A stretch of 64,000 nt of DNA from JAKIWV01 sp963773945 (GTDB lineage: Archaea; Thermoplasmatota; Thermoplasmata; Lutacidiplasmatales; UBA184), in contig CAVZDD010000003.1 of NCBI GenBank assembly GCA_963773945.1, positions 702,951 to 766,950 on the forward strand, written 5' to 3'. Position 1 is the stretch's first letter. The number at the start of each line of letters is the position of its first letter. The translations under genes and the position numbers were made by a program. The notes beneath the pieces were generated by a model that had not been told where the DNA came from, did not search any database, and saw only the letters and a list, made by a program, of their open reading frames with translations. Shown one piece after another: positions 55,994 to 64,000 of the stretch.

Positions 55994-56617
55994 TTACGCC
56001 GCGCGCAGGCGGTTTTTCCAGCGGTTGTGGATGAACCAGACGGCGCCGAGGACGATCACGACACCCAGAACGGCATCGAAGCGGTGGAAGTATTCACGCA
56101 GGATCATCCAGCGCTCGCCGAGTTTCATTCCCGCGTAAGCGAGCGCCAGGCACCACGGCAAAGATCCGAGAAAAGTGTAGAGGTGGAAGCGCGCCACGTT
56201 CATGCGCGAGACGCCCGCGGGGAAGGCGATGAAGGTGCGGATGACGGGCAGCAGGCGCGCGATGAACACGGCCCAATCGCCATAGCGCGCAAAGAAGCGG
56301 TCGGCCAGTTCGAGATCGTGGTGAGTAACCAGCAGCCAGCGCCCGTATTTTTCCACCAGCGGCCGCCCTCCAAGAGACCCGACGTAATAGGCCACGAGCG
56401 ATCCCAAATTGCATCCCACGGCCCCCGCCAGTCCCACCCAGAGCAGCCGAAATCGGCCGGTAAAAACCAGGTAACCGGAAAAAGGCATGATGACTTCCGA
56501 AGGCAATGGAATGCAGGCGGATTCGATCGCCATCAGCAAGACAATGCCAAGATAACCTGTCTGGGAGATCACAGCGATGATGAAGGCGGCAAGGAACTCG
56601 AGAATGGTAGAGACCAT
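55994..56617 (-). CDS. DedA-family membrane protein
   Basis: 207 residues from ATG 56617. DedA/VTT fold: ESACIPLPSEVIMPFSGYL (the conserved E-x(4)-P-x-P-x-E motif), GCNLGSLVAYYVGSLGGR, FFARYGDWAVFIARLLPVIRTFIAFPAG (the F-x-R-x-x-P-x-x-R motif) and about five hydrophobic helices. DedA proteins move lipid carriers such as undecaprenyl phosphate, or phospholipids, across the membrane. It lies about 70 bases downstream of the small gene at 56687-56909 on the same strand. Confidence 0.88.
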   Translation of the reverse strand: MVSTILEFLAAFIIAVISQTGYLGIVLLMAIESACIPLPSEVIMPFSGYLVFTGRFRLLWVGLAGAVGCNLGSLVAYYVGSLGGRPLVEKYGRWLLVTHHDLELADRFFARYGDWAVFIARLLPVIRTFIAFPAGVSRMNVARFHLYTFLGSLPWCLALAYAGMKLGERWMILREYFHRFDAVLGVVIVLGAVWFIHNRWKNRLRAA

Positions 56618-56686
56618 AGAGATGTCGTTCTGGGATTCGAAGCTAGGTCGCGTCAGCACCGCAGTGCAACTGGCAGACCATGGCTG

Positions 56687-56909
56687 CTAGAAAGCGTCGG
56701 CGTCCTGAGTGAAGACAAAACCGGGAAGCCCCACACCTTCGGCGGCCTTCTCGACCTTCACGCGGCGAACATCAGTCATCCCCTCCCCCCACTTTTCTGA
56801 GGACGGCATAGGAGGCGAAGACTTCCGAATAAACTTTGGTCACCAGCCAATTGTCGCCCGTCGCTTGCAACTGCCAGACTTGGCCTAACAGAATCGAGGA
56901 AACGGCCAC
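56687..56909 (-). CDS. small conserved-looking protein, frameshifted
   Basis: About 74 codons. From GTG 56909, which has aaggag nine bases upstream, the text reads SSILLGQVWQLQATGDNW, then VTKVYSEVFASYAVLRKVGGGDD and a stop; a second frame starting in the overlap continues DVRRVKVEKAAEGVGLPGF to DADAF and stops at 56687. The span of 223 bases is 74 codons plus one, which fits a single indel in the run gtggggggagggg. The joined protein has no domain I can name. It probably forms an operon with dedA. Confidence 0.5.
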
Positions 56910-57343
56910 AGGTTAAAACTCCTTTTCGGGGAGACGGTGTCCTGTCACGGGAAACTGAATCCGAGCCTCGGTTGAAGGCCGATTCAGCTAATCTAACTGT
57001 CCTCGAGAGGCGGAGTCAAGAGCGCCATTCCAGCCACGCAGCCCGTGTCAAACCGCGTTTGTAAAATCGCATTGTAACGTCTCGACCGCTCAGAAGTCGC
57101 GACATGCAACGCCGGTTGGCCTCCGTGGTAACTCCAACAATCCGGGTGGATTCGGGTCGCCTGAACCCAACTGCCGTAACGGATGCAACATTGCCGAATA
57201 ATCCAGGCGGTGCTGGGTCGAGCAGAGCGAGTCACCAAATCGCTGGAGTCAGCAGTTAACGGCCAGATCGCATCGAAGAGGAAATAAAGAAACAGCGGTC
57301 GAGCCCGCCCACAATGGTATAATTGCCGGTAAGGAGTCATGCC
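56910..57343. other. intergenic region before the M48 protease
   Basis: About 430 bases between the divergent small gene and the M48 gene. Apart from the extended -10 element at 57315-57323 I see no gene or RNA. Open frames here are Arg- and Cys-rich and unlikely to be translated. Confidence 0.35.
57315..57323 (+). promoter_or_regulatory. extended -10 promoter for the M48 gene
   Basis: tggtataat is a perfect extended -10 (TGn-TATAAT) 21 bases before the ATG at 57344, with aaggag at 57331-57336 as Shine-Dalgarno. No good -35 hexamer is visible, as allowed for extended -10 promoters. Confidence 0.55.
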
Positions 57344-58346
57344 ATGAGGAAGCCGCGTTTCGTAGCGCTATTGCTTGTCGTGATCCTGTGCTGGGCCTCG
57401 CTTCCCGGTCGCGCTGACGATAAGAAGGACGACGTCGACGACATCGGCGATCGCAAGGTCGCACATCGCAGCATCATCTCCCAGGAAAAAGAGATCGCCA
57501 TCGGCAAGCAGTATGCCGATCAGATTGACAAACAAGCCAAGATTCTCAAGGACCCGGTCATCAATGAGTACGTGAACCGCGTGGCGCAAAACCTGGCGCG
57601 CAACTCGGACCTCAAGATTCCCCTGACCATCAAGGTGATTGACGACCCCGCCATCAACGCTTTCACGCTTGCCGGGCGGGTTCATGTATCTCAACACCGG
57701 CACCCTGCTGGCGGCCGATGAGGAAGACCAGGTGGCCGGCGTCATTGCGCACGAGATCGGCCACGCCGCGGCTCGCCACTGGGCCAGCACGATGACCAAG
57801 GCCACCATTCTGCAATTTGCCATGATCCCCATGATGTTCATCCCCATGACCGCGGCGGTCTATATGGGCGTCATGGAAGCTTACATGAACGGCGTGCCCA
57901 TGGCCTTCCTGAAGTTCAGCCGCAAGGATGAGCAGGAAGCCGACTTCCTGGGTTTGCAGTACATGTACAAGGCGGGCTACGACCCCAACGCCTTCGTCGG
58001 CTTCTTCGGCAAGGTCATGGACGAAGAGCGGCGCAGCCCCGGAAGCATGGCCAAGGTCTTTGCCGACCATCCGCCCACGGGCGATCGCATCATCGCCTCG
58101 GAAGAAGAGATTCAGAAGATTCTCCCCAAGCGCGACCCGAGTACCTGGTATCCACCTCGGAGTTTGATGACATCAAGGCGCGCTTGCAAACCGCTCATCA
58201 CCCAGCACAAGCGGCAGCAAAAGGGAGACTCCGGGCCCACGCTGCGCAAGCGCGAATCGCCCGACTCCAGCCACCACGCAATCCGGTCAGCAGAAAACCG
58301 ATTCGGATGGCGACGATCGCCGCCCGTGCTGAAGCGGCGCGATTAA
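57344..58346 (+). CDS. M48-family zinc metalloprotease, frameshifted
   Basis: About 330 residues once joined. A signal peptide (RFVALLLVVILCWASLPGRAD) is followed by the typical QEKEIAIGKQYADQI start of exported M48 peptidases, PLTIKVIDDPAINAFTLPGG, VIAHEIGHAAARHW (HExxH) and the third zinc ligand in DEQEADFLGLQYM. Near 57,668 an extra t (acgcttgccgg) breaks FTLPGGFMYLNTG; after about 58,140 there are further frame changes (a second frame reads EYLVSTSEFDDIKARLQTA), so the C-terminus is uncertain. BepA/LoiP-like periplasmic quality-control proteases are the nearest relatives. Followed by a strong terminator. Confidence 0.75.
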
Positions 58347-58376
58347 ACAGCTGCCGATTTCAGCATTCAGAATGAA

Positions 58377-58410
58377 AGGCGTCCGGATCCGCCGGGCGCC
58401 TTTTGCTTTT
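58377..58410 (+). terminator. rho-independent terminator
   Basis: A 10-base-pair stem (aggcgtccgg with ccgggcgcct, one G-T pair, loop atccg) is followed by ttttgctttt. It ends the M48 transcript and is a bacterial-type signal. Confidence 0.75.
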
Positions 58411-58491
58411 GGAGCGTGCCGCGACAGGCGCGAAGATGCCCTGGCGCTCCGTGGGCAAGGGATGAAGTGATCTGTGATGAGAGTCTTGGAA

Positions 58492-58791
58492 TCAGGGATG
58501 GCTGGGAGAATTGAAAACGACGCCCAGTTTGCGCAGTTCGTCGTTGTAGTATTTCCGGTAGAGAATCTCCCACTCGCCGCTGCCTTCGGGGATGGTGCGT
58601 TTCTGCGAAGCGATCCGGGCTTTGACGACTTCGTCCATCTTCTCTTCCTCGTGCATCAGCTCGGTCAGGATCTTGACGATTTCCTGGCGAATGGTGTTGG
58701 GCTCTTCAAAGATTTCCACTTCGTCCAGGGCTTCAATCGCACCCATAATCCGGTGCGAGACTTGGATGATCTTTTCGTGGCTCAATTTCAT
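58492..58791 (-). CDS. DUF507 family protein (second of pair)
   Basis: 99 residues: MKLSHEKIIQVSHRIM, TIRQEIVKILTELMHEEEKMDEVVKARIASQKRTIPEGSGEWEILYRKYYNDELRKLG. This matches the DUF507 pattern of short helical proteins in which two adjacent genes are usually present. All helical, no membrane segment, no catalytic residues. It starts 20 bases after the other DUF507 gene, so the two are co-transcribed from the promoter at 59132-59159. Function unknown. Confidence 0.8.
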   Translation of the reverse strand: MKLSHEKIIQVSHRIMGAIEALDEVEIFEEPNTIRQEIVKILTELMHEEEKMDEVVKARIASQKRTIPEGSGEWEILYRKYYNDELRKLGVVFNSPSHP

Positions 58792-58811
58792 CGGCTCAAA
58801 CCACCGCCCGT

Positions 58812-59091
58812 TCAGAGAATGATTTTGCGTTCGCGCACGAGCTGTTTCTTGATCACTTTAAACGCCTCTTCGAAGGTGGCGCCCAATTCCTTCATCTCGT
58901 CGCCGTGCTGTTCGAGGATCTTTCGCACTTCATCATTAATGCGGTCCTCGACGCTGAACTCATCGAGCATAACCTCGTACATGACTTCGGTGACGTATTC
59001 GGGCTGGTCGAATTGGATGAGCCCGGCCTTGGTGAGGCGTTTCAGAACCTGTTTGGCCATGTAGGCCACGTATTCTCGCGGGAAACTGCAT
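58812..59091 (-). CDS. DUF507 family protein (first of pair), N-terminal frameshift
   Basis: About 92 residues. The text REYVAYMAKQVLKRL, VTEVMYEVMLDEFSVEDRINDEVRKILEQHGDEM and VIKKQLVRERKIIL is characteristic of DUF507. The start is masked: ATG 59091 reads MQFP and then shifts because of an extra c (tttcccgcg); removing it gives MQFPREYVAYMAK, the expected beginning. The uncorrected frame would extend upstream through the promoter to 59159, which is wrong. A sigma70 promoter lies 41-68 bases upstream. Confidence 0.75.
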
Positions 59092-59131
59092 AGTTGGGTC
59101 TGTGTCTTCCTTGACGATCTGAGACAGCTAG

Positions 59132-59159
59132 TGTATATTCCATAGATTGGAACTGTCAA
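59132..59159 (-). promoter_or_regulatory. sigma70-type promoter for the DUF507 pair
   Basis: On the minus strand ttgaca (59159-59154), a 16-base spacer and tataca (59137-59132). The predicted start near 59,125 gives a leader of about 35 bases to ATG 59091. Confidence 0.7.
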
Positions 59160-59211
59160 GGTTCGTGTGCCGGGGGGCCGAAATAGTTTAGCCCCCGCTC
59201 GAATGGAAGCC

Positions 59212-59288
59212 GGGCGGTTAGCTCAGTTGGTCAGAGCGTCTGCCTTACAAGCAGAAGGTCATCCGTTCGAGCCGGATACCGCCCACCA
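59212..59288 (+). tRNA. tRNA-Val (anticodon TAC)
   Basis: 77 bases with an acceptor stem gggcggt/accgccc, a D arm (gctc...gagc), anticodon stem tctgc/gcaga with loop cttacaa and anticodon TAC at 59246-59248, and a T arm atccg-ttcgagc-cggat. CCA is encoded. The 3' end lies 7 bases from the stop of the tyrosine integrase, marking it as the attachment site. Confidence 0.97.
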
Positions 59289-59294
59289 TTTCTT

Positions 59295-60437
59295 TCAACA
59301 GTTTGCCGGAGTTACACCCTTCCCAACAAGTACAGATTCGTACAAGGCATGGACGATTTTGGTCGCTGCCGCCCTTTTTTCATCCGAAACGGCCTGCGTA
59401 TAGACATTGAGTGTCGTTTGGATGTTGGCGTGCCGTAGCAGTTCCTTTTGCACGGCAGGGGTCGTGCCGAACGCATGGAGCAAGGTTGAATAGGTGTGCC
59501 GGAAGGTGTGCCAGCCAACCTTTCCAATTCCTGCCCTAGCCGCTGCGGGCTTGATGTAGTCGGCTAGAATGCAGTCTTTCCAGCGAGGCTTGCCCGCCTC
59601 TCCCGCGAACACAAAATCAGAATCCGCTACAAACTTGGACGCTCTTCTGTGCACCAGAAGGGTTTCAGCTAAGCCGGTATCAAGGGGCAAGGCACTTTCT
59701 GAGGCTTCCGTTTTGGTGAGGTTCACCTTGCCCTCGACAACGCTGCGCTGAATCTTGACGGTGAGGTTTTCAAAGTCAATATCACCCCACTGCAAGCCGA
59801 GCAATTCCGACACCCGCAAACCCAGACAGGCAATCGTAACCACCATCGACTTGTAGGGCTCCGAGAGTTGACCCACGAGAGCCTTGAATTCTACCGGAGT
59901 AAGAACGCGGGGCACCTTGAGCCGCTTCCGAGACTGGCGCACAAGGTCAACCGGATTCCGTTCTACCATCTCCCATCGCAGGGCGGCCTGAAAGAGCGTG
60001 TGCATGAGGTTTCGAACGTGAGATTTCACCTGCCGCGAGCCGGGGTACGATTCAAGCCAGTCCTCGACGGCCATCGTCTTGACGTTCTGGACAAGTTCCG
60101 CCGCCCCACCGGGGCCGGATGTGATTCTTGAAGAGGCTACGGTAATTCGTTCTGCGTGTTTTCCCGACACCGCTTCGGCGCGTACTCTTGCCATGAAGCG
60201 GTCAATCAGCGCCCCCACCGTTGCAGCGTGGAATTGCTCTTGCGGATTAGGCGCGTTGATCTTCATGCGAAGATGTTCCACCGCCCTTTCCGCGTCCGCC
60301 TGTGCCGGGTACTTCTCAACGGTTCCGATCAGCACTGACTTCGGCTTTCCGTTTTCCGTCCAGCGGAATTGCCAAACGTCCGGCCCTTTCTTCCGCTTAC
60401 GGATCGTCAAATTTCCGTACTGGTATCGTGCCTGCAT
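59295..60437 (-). CDS. tyrosine-type site-specific integrase
   Basis: 380 residues from ATG 60437. The N-terminal part has a compact DNA-binding domain (GNLTIRKRKKGPDVWQFRW), then a core-binding SAM-like domain and the catalytic domain: Arg in CLGLRVSELLGLQWGDI, the H-x-x-R box HTFRHTYSTLLH and the nucleophile Tyr in TTLNVYTQA, with the second His replaced as usual by a variable residue near LRHANIQ. It points toward and ends 7 bases from tRNA-Val, the standard arrangement of elements that insert in tRNA 3' ends. It is intact in one frame, in contrast to most neighbours. Confidence 0.9.
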   Translation of the reverse strand: MQARYQYGNLTIRKRKKGPDVWQFRWTENGKPKSVLIGTVEKYPAQADAERAVEHLRMKINAPNPQEQFHAATVGALIDRFMARVRAEAVSGKHAERITVASSRITSGPGGAAELVQNVKTMAVEDWLESYPGSRQVKSHVRNLMHTLFQAALRWEMVERNPVDLVRQSRKRLKVPRVLTPVEFKALVGQLSEPYKSMVVTIACLGLRVSELLGLQWGDIDFENLTVKIQRSVVEGKVNLTKTEASESALPLDTGLAETLLVHRRASKFVADSDFVFAGEAGKPRWKDCILADYIKPAAARAGIGKVGWHTFRHTYSTLLHAFGTTPAVQKELLRHANIQTTLNVYTQAVSDEKRAAATKIVHALYESVLVGKGVTPANC

Positions 60438-60448
60438 GGTTCCTCCAA

Positions 60449-60673
60449 TCAAAATGAAGTTGCCGTGCGGCACGGTTGGCTGCCTGATTGTAGCCTTGAG
60501 TTGATCCAGGCGTCCAGCGTTGTCGCGCGATAACGCCAGAACTTGCCAACCTTCAGCGCGGGCACTTCGCCACGCTTCGCCATCCGCTCAAGCACCTTCG
60601 GGTGAATCTTTAGAACCTGTGATGCTTCCTTGCTGGTAAGAAGTGTCTCAATTCCATCTGACATACAGTTCAT
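60449..60673 (-). CDS. excisionase-like helix-turn-helix protein
   Basis: 74 residues with a MerR-like (HTH_17) fold: LLTSKEASQVLKIHPKVLERMAKRGEVPALKVGKFWRYRATTLDAWI, typical of excisionases and phage-type DNA-binding proteins. It lies just upstream of the integrase on the same strand, 11 bases from its ATG, so the two are co-expressed. Predicted to help direct excision of the element. Confidence 0.85.
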   Translation of the reverse strand: MNCMSDGIETLLTSKEASQVLKIHPKVLERMAKRGEVPALKVGKFWRYRATTLDAWINSRLQSGSQPCRTATSF

Positions 60674-61694
60674 AACCTCCCAGGCAGCTACAATTCAATG
60701 TCGCTGCCCCACGGGTCCTTTTGCCCAGCGGCGGCCGTCACACCTTCTCCGTTGCGCGCCTTCTTGCCTCTGCCCGCTCGCATCAAGCCTCCCGGCCCTC
60801 CAACTGACACCACAGGCCACCGCCCGCTTGCCCCCAAAAGGCCCAGGCACGCGACCGATTGCCCGATCATAGGAATTGATAAGTCGAACTTTTTTTTCTG
60901 TCAAATGACGGTGACAGGACTCTCTGTCCGACCACGAAAGGCATGTCCAATTGTGCCGTTTGTATATAGCCTAATCACCACGCTGTCTATAAGTTAGCGT
61001 GTTCACAGAGTCAAAACTTCTGAGGATTTATCTTGGCGTGAGGGTGCGTAAGCAAAAAGGATGTGTGGTGGATGGCATCCCGTGGAATCTGCAAGTGAGG
61101 CAGTGCGGCAATTGTAATCGCTGCCAGATTGCTTTGCGTAGTCGGATGGGTTCCGGGCGATACTTCGAACCTGCAAATCATTGTAATAACTTATTCACAC
61201 CCTAGTTGAGAAACCATTGGACCAGCGAAAAATATTTGGCATTGATCGTGCTGCCCCAGCCTTTCCCCCACAATGAGTTCCGGGCAGCGCCTCAAACTTG
61301 AAAAGGTCGCAAGAACTAATTCACACCCTATTGAAAAACCAGTGGACCAGCAAAAAATATTTGGTACTGGTCGTGCCCCGCCGCAGGCATACCTCCCACG
61401 AGAAATAGACGATCTGCCCCAGTCCACTTGCGGCTAGCGGCTAAGCCGATGATTCCACGGGAGAATGCTCACATCTAATCGCAACGCTTCAAGAAGAACT
61501 TCACCGGAGCACACGCTTCGCGGATTTGGCGAAGCACCATCAATCCCCACTTCTGACGGTCACAGGAACAGGACCGGAGCGCGTCCGAAAGGCCAAATTG
61601 GGGAATTGCGCGGTCATTTGACAGAAAATAATTTTGGCCGCAGCCTCCGCAATATGGCCCCAGCCACAGAGGGCGGGGCCAAGGAGGTTTGCCG
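60674..61694. other. gene-poor segment of the integrative element
   Basis: About 1 kb. I can support two ~60-base direct repeats (61191-61251 and 61317-61376) and a Shine-Dalgarno for the next gene (aaggagg, 61681-61687). The rest, including AT-rich text near 60,890-61,010, holds no gene I trust; some broken coding sequence may be present. Confidence 0.4.
61191..61376. repeat. pair of ~60-base direct repeats
   Basis: Copies at 61191-61251 and 61317-61376, 126 bases apart start to start, share tattcacaccct, ggaccagc and aaaatatttgg with several differences between them. The minus-strand text ends in a similar peptide in both copies, so they may be remnants of a duplicated gene end or binding sites of the element. 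Confidence 0.6.
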
Positions 61695-62148
61695 ATGAGC
61701 AGTTTCTTTCAGCGGTCTTTTCCGCAGTGCCCGAGACCCCCGGTATCGGGTTTTGCGGTCCGCCCCTTTCCCAGCTTCGACGATTACCCGATTGCCCTGG
61801 AGGCAGCGTACATAGCTCGCGATCTTTCCGAGCACCCTTGCCTTCCTCGAAACGACAAGGTCTTCAAACAGGCCGTCAAGGATTTCCGAGATCGCTACTA
61901 CCCCCGGCTGGAATGGCCCGACTGGCTTGCCGCCGTCCTGTTTTTCGGGACCTGTCATGCGGTCTTGCTGATCGCCGTCATGCTGTCGCCTTGGGGGGTG
62001 ATTGCCCCGACTCGTCTTGTTCGGTGTGCTGGCAGTGAGGCGCTGCGGCAGTCTCGTCGTTAACCGGCAGTGGCAGGCCGACATGCAGCGTTATCTTCAT
62101 GCCCGCCATATCCGCCGCCAGCGCACCGTCACTTGGCAGTTTCAGTAG
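61695..62148 (+). CDS. membrane protein of the integrative element, frameshifted
   Basis: About 150 residues. ATG 61695 follows aaggagg by 7 bases. The N-terminal half is soluble (FDDYPIALEAAYIARDLSEHP, KDFRDRYYPRLEWPDW), then one or two hydrophobic helices (LAAVLFFGTCHAVLLIAVML). Near 62,012 an extra a shifts the frame; the corrected text continues LVLFGVLAVRRCGSLVVNRQW to a stop at 62,148 with a basic end. I do not recognise the family; its place before mobC and the coupling protein suggests a conjugation accessory role. Confidence 0.5.
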
Positions 62149-62186
62149 TGCGCGGCGGGCTTGCGGCGCTGCGCGCCGGGTGAGGT

Positions 62187-62337
62187 GTGACACGTCACCC
62201 CCCGCAGGGTGCTGTATAGGAACTTACGATTCCATATGGGAACTTCTTGAAAATTCAGCACGTTATGCTGAATCGCTTTCGGCGCAGCAATCAATGAGTC
62301 CCGTATGGGAACTTCTTGATTTTATGGGGCGAATTCT
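62187..62337. promoter_or_regulatory. repeat cluster, candidate origin of transfer or operator
   Basis: Directly before the MobC-like gene: inverted repeat gtgac-ac-gtcac (62187-62198); direct repeats tatgggaacttcttga at 62235-62250 and 62304-62319, with a partial third at 62214-62225; and ttcagca-cgtta-tgctgaa (62254-62272). Such arrays next to mobC are where oriT usually lies; an operator for the mob operon is the alternative. Confidence 0.45.
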
Positions 62338-62676
62338 ATGGCGACACTTCGAACGAAATCCGTCAGCACGAAAGTCACCGAGGAGGAGTACGCCAAGTTC
62401 GAAGCCCTTGCGGGAAAGCAGACGATCAGCGAATGGGCACGCGATGTCCTGTCGAGGGCTGCCAGGCCCCACACGTGCGAGCAAACCATCTTGGCCGAGG
62501 TTCTGGCGTTGCGCACAGTTTTGCTAAACCTGTTTTTCAAGCTGGCCAGCGCAGAGCGCATCACCGACGACGAGATGCAGCAGATCATCGAGTGGGCGGA
62601 CGCCGACAAACTGAAGAAGGCACTTTTACGAATCCAGGAGACAGAGAAATTCCTGAGTCAAGGAGGCACGAAATGA
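62338..62676 (+). CDS. MobC-like mobilisation accessory protein
   Basis: 112 residues. The N-terminal part, KSVSTKVTEEEYAKFEALAGKQTISEWARDVL, is a ribbon-helix-helix DNA-binding unit of the kind in MobC/relaxosome accessory proteins; the C-terminal part is helical (EVLALRTVLLNLFFKLASAE). It would bind the repeats just upstream and prepare the origin for nicking. No relaxase gene is in the window. Its end overlaps the next gene by 5 bases. Confidence 0.65.
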   Translation: MATLRTKSVSTKVTEEEYAKFEALAGKQTISEWARDVLSRAARPHTCEQTILAEVLALRTVLLNLFFKLASAERITDDEMQQIIEWADADKLKKALLRIQETEKFLSQGGTK

Positions 62677-64000
62677 ATCAGTGTGGGGACGGAAAGAGAG
62701 CAAGGGGTGGCCGAGCAGCGCACCTGTTTATACCATTACGGCGCTGATGATAGCTTTGGCGTTTGCGATTCTCGGCGTGTTACTGCCGCTACTGTCTTCG
62801 TCTGGACGCCGCTCGAAAGGCACTATCTGCGGGAGTACTTTCTCACCGGCTTGATGGCCCGATTGGGTGCCAAGACCGATCAACAGGACATCCTGGTCGT
62901 GGTGACCCGGCAAGGACAACCGGTTGGCACATTGATGACGACGTGGTGCCCTTCAAGACGGCTTCCGGTGAAACCACCTTCACGCTTTCGAAAGACGCCG
63001 TGAAGGAGGGCGGGCTTCGTCTCAAATGGTTGCGGCAGCAGTACGACAACGTGGAACTTCACGCCTTGCTTGGCACATGGATTTACGACGACCAGACGCT
63101 TGCGGATTTGGCATCGCGGCCTCTGTGGTGCGGGCTGGCGTGTTCTTGTTGGGCTTGCTCTTTGCTGGCCCCAAGGATGCCGCCCAAATGCGGGAATTGC
63201 GCTACGGGCGACGCCTGAAGGGACCCGAACTCGTCACGGGCGGCACGTTTAACAGCCGGAATCGCTCACGCGGCATCGGCTTCTTAAACCGGGAGCGTTC
63301 CCCCGCAGACAAAATCTTCGGATGGAATCGCCGGGTGCGAGTGCCCCACGTCCGCGAGTCGAGCCACTTCCTGATTATGGGTGACACGGGAGCGGGCAAG
63401 AGCACCTTGATTCGGGAAATGCTCCTCCAAATCCAAGACCGGGGGGAGACCGCCATTGTCTATGACCCCGAACGGGAATACACCCCGCAGTTCTTTGACC
63501 CCTCCCGTGGCGATGTCATCCTGAATCCGCTGGACGCGCGCGCCCCCTACTGGAGTCCGGGCGACGAGGCCCGCAACGAGCCGGAAGCGCTCACCCTTGC
63601 CGCGTCCCTCTTCCCCGACCGGCCCAACGAGCAGCGCTTCTTTACGCACGGGCCCCAGGGAAATCTTCGCCCACCTGCTTACCTACAAGCCGACTCCCCA
63701 GGACTTGGCGGAGTGGATGTCACACGACGAAGAGATCGACCGCAGGGTACGCGGAACGGAAATGGCTTCGGTCATCGCGCCAACCGCGCCAGGGCAACGC
63801 GAGGGCGTTATGGCCGAACTGAAAATGGTCGCCAAGGCGTTGAAGCTGCTGCCCAAGCGAGAAGGAAACCAAGACACGATGGAACACCTTGCAATGGTCG
63901 AAGCCAGCGCCAGGGATGGATCTTCCTCACGAGCACGAAGACGACGCGGGAACGCCTTTTGCCGCTCACCAGTTTGTGGCTTGACCTACTGGTCTTACGC
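62672..64000 (+). CDS. VirD4/TraD-type conjugative coupling ATPase, broken by several frameshifts and cut by the window end
   Basis: Pieces in all three frames spell one protein. ATG 62672 starts MNQ; another frame gives KGWPSSAPVYTITALMIALAF, a transmembrane helix; then WTPLERHYLREYFLTGLMARLGA, VPFKTASGETTFTLSKDAVKEGG, VFLLGLLFAGPKDA (second helix) and from about 63,188 RELRYGRRLKGPELV, FLIMGDTGAGKSTLIREML (Walker A), AIVYDPEREYTPQFF. Two more frame changes follow (EIFAHLLTYKPTPQDLAEW; then GWIFLTSTKTTRERLLPL). This is the TraD/VirD4 layout, pumping DNA to the secretion channel. At least six indels in 1.3 kb make decay or poor base quality the main uncertainty. Confidence 0.7.

Noticed and set aside
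56027..56800. Plus-strand frame of 257 codons opposite dedA
   Set aside because: His/Asp/Gln-rich antisense shadow of dedA and the small upstream gene.
50771..64000. Bacterial island as a true lateral transfer into the archaeon
   Set aside because: Both flanking genes are cut at the same point, housekeeping bacterial genes precede the mobile element, and the integrase target is a bacterial-type tRNA inside the bacterial part, not at the join.

Overview
The window reads as two unrelated genomes joined at about position 50,780. Bases 1 to ~50,780 are high-GC archaeal DNA that I would place in Thermoplasmatota. The reasons are many large secreted or membrane-anchored proteins built from Kelch propellers, PKD folds and a repeated beta module with the core ETGLPxGTxW, plus archaeal TATA boxes sitting about 26 bases before several start codons, as expected for leaderless transcripts. 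The phylum is inference; no rRNA is present. Bases ~50,780 to 64,000 are lower-GC bacterial DNA that looks acidobacterial: two DUF507 genes, DedA, M48 and PF06262 proteases, a Cache-class III cyclase, sigma70-type promoters, Shine-Dalgarno sites, a rho-independent terminator and a tRNA-Val with encoded CCA. Genes from both sides are cut at the join, so a chimeric assembly is the simplest reading.

Archaeal part, 1 to 36 kb: a surface-glycan and exoprotein region. It has two paralogous sulfotransferases (68-1042, 35078-35977), a Wzx-like flippase, a split polytopic membrane protein with an external C-terminal domain, two intact NDP-sugar epimerases plus one decayed epimerase, and two GT4 glycosyltransferases. 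The exported proteins are four glycoside-hydrolase-like proteins of one superfamily (two with changed acid/base positions), two phosphoesterase-family proteins (one fused to a Kelch propeller and a repetitive Pro-rich tail) and two giant Kelch proteins.

Archaeal part, 36 to 50.8 kb: ATP sulfurylase and APS kinase make PAPS, the donor for the sulfotransferases. No PAPS reductase or sulfite reductase is present, which points to sulfation rather than assimilation. Then follow an HAD phosphatase, a GT2 with an unusual C-terminal extension, a PYROXD2-like FAD oxidoreductase, an APC permease, a metallophosphoesterase, a CoxG-like SRPBCC protein, an overlapping wHTH and nucleotidyltransferase pair that resembles a toxin-antitoxin unit, a class I aminotransferase and a truncated secreted protein.

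Bacterial part: a truncated secreted protein, a membrane acyltransferase, Cache-cyclase, small zinc protease, DedA, a short conserved gene, M48 protease, the DUF507 pair and tRNA-Val. An integrative and mobilisable element starts at the tRNA 3' end: tyrosine integrase, excisionase, repeats, a membrane protein, a MobC-like protein and a VirD4/TraD-type coupling protein cut by the window end.

Single-base frameshifts break many otherwise conserved genes: about five in the 50 kb archaeal part, but at least fifteen in the 13 kb bacterial part. I treat most as sequencing errors and describe the joined products.
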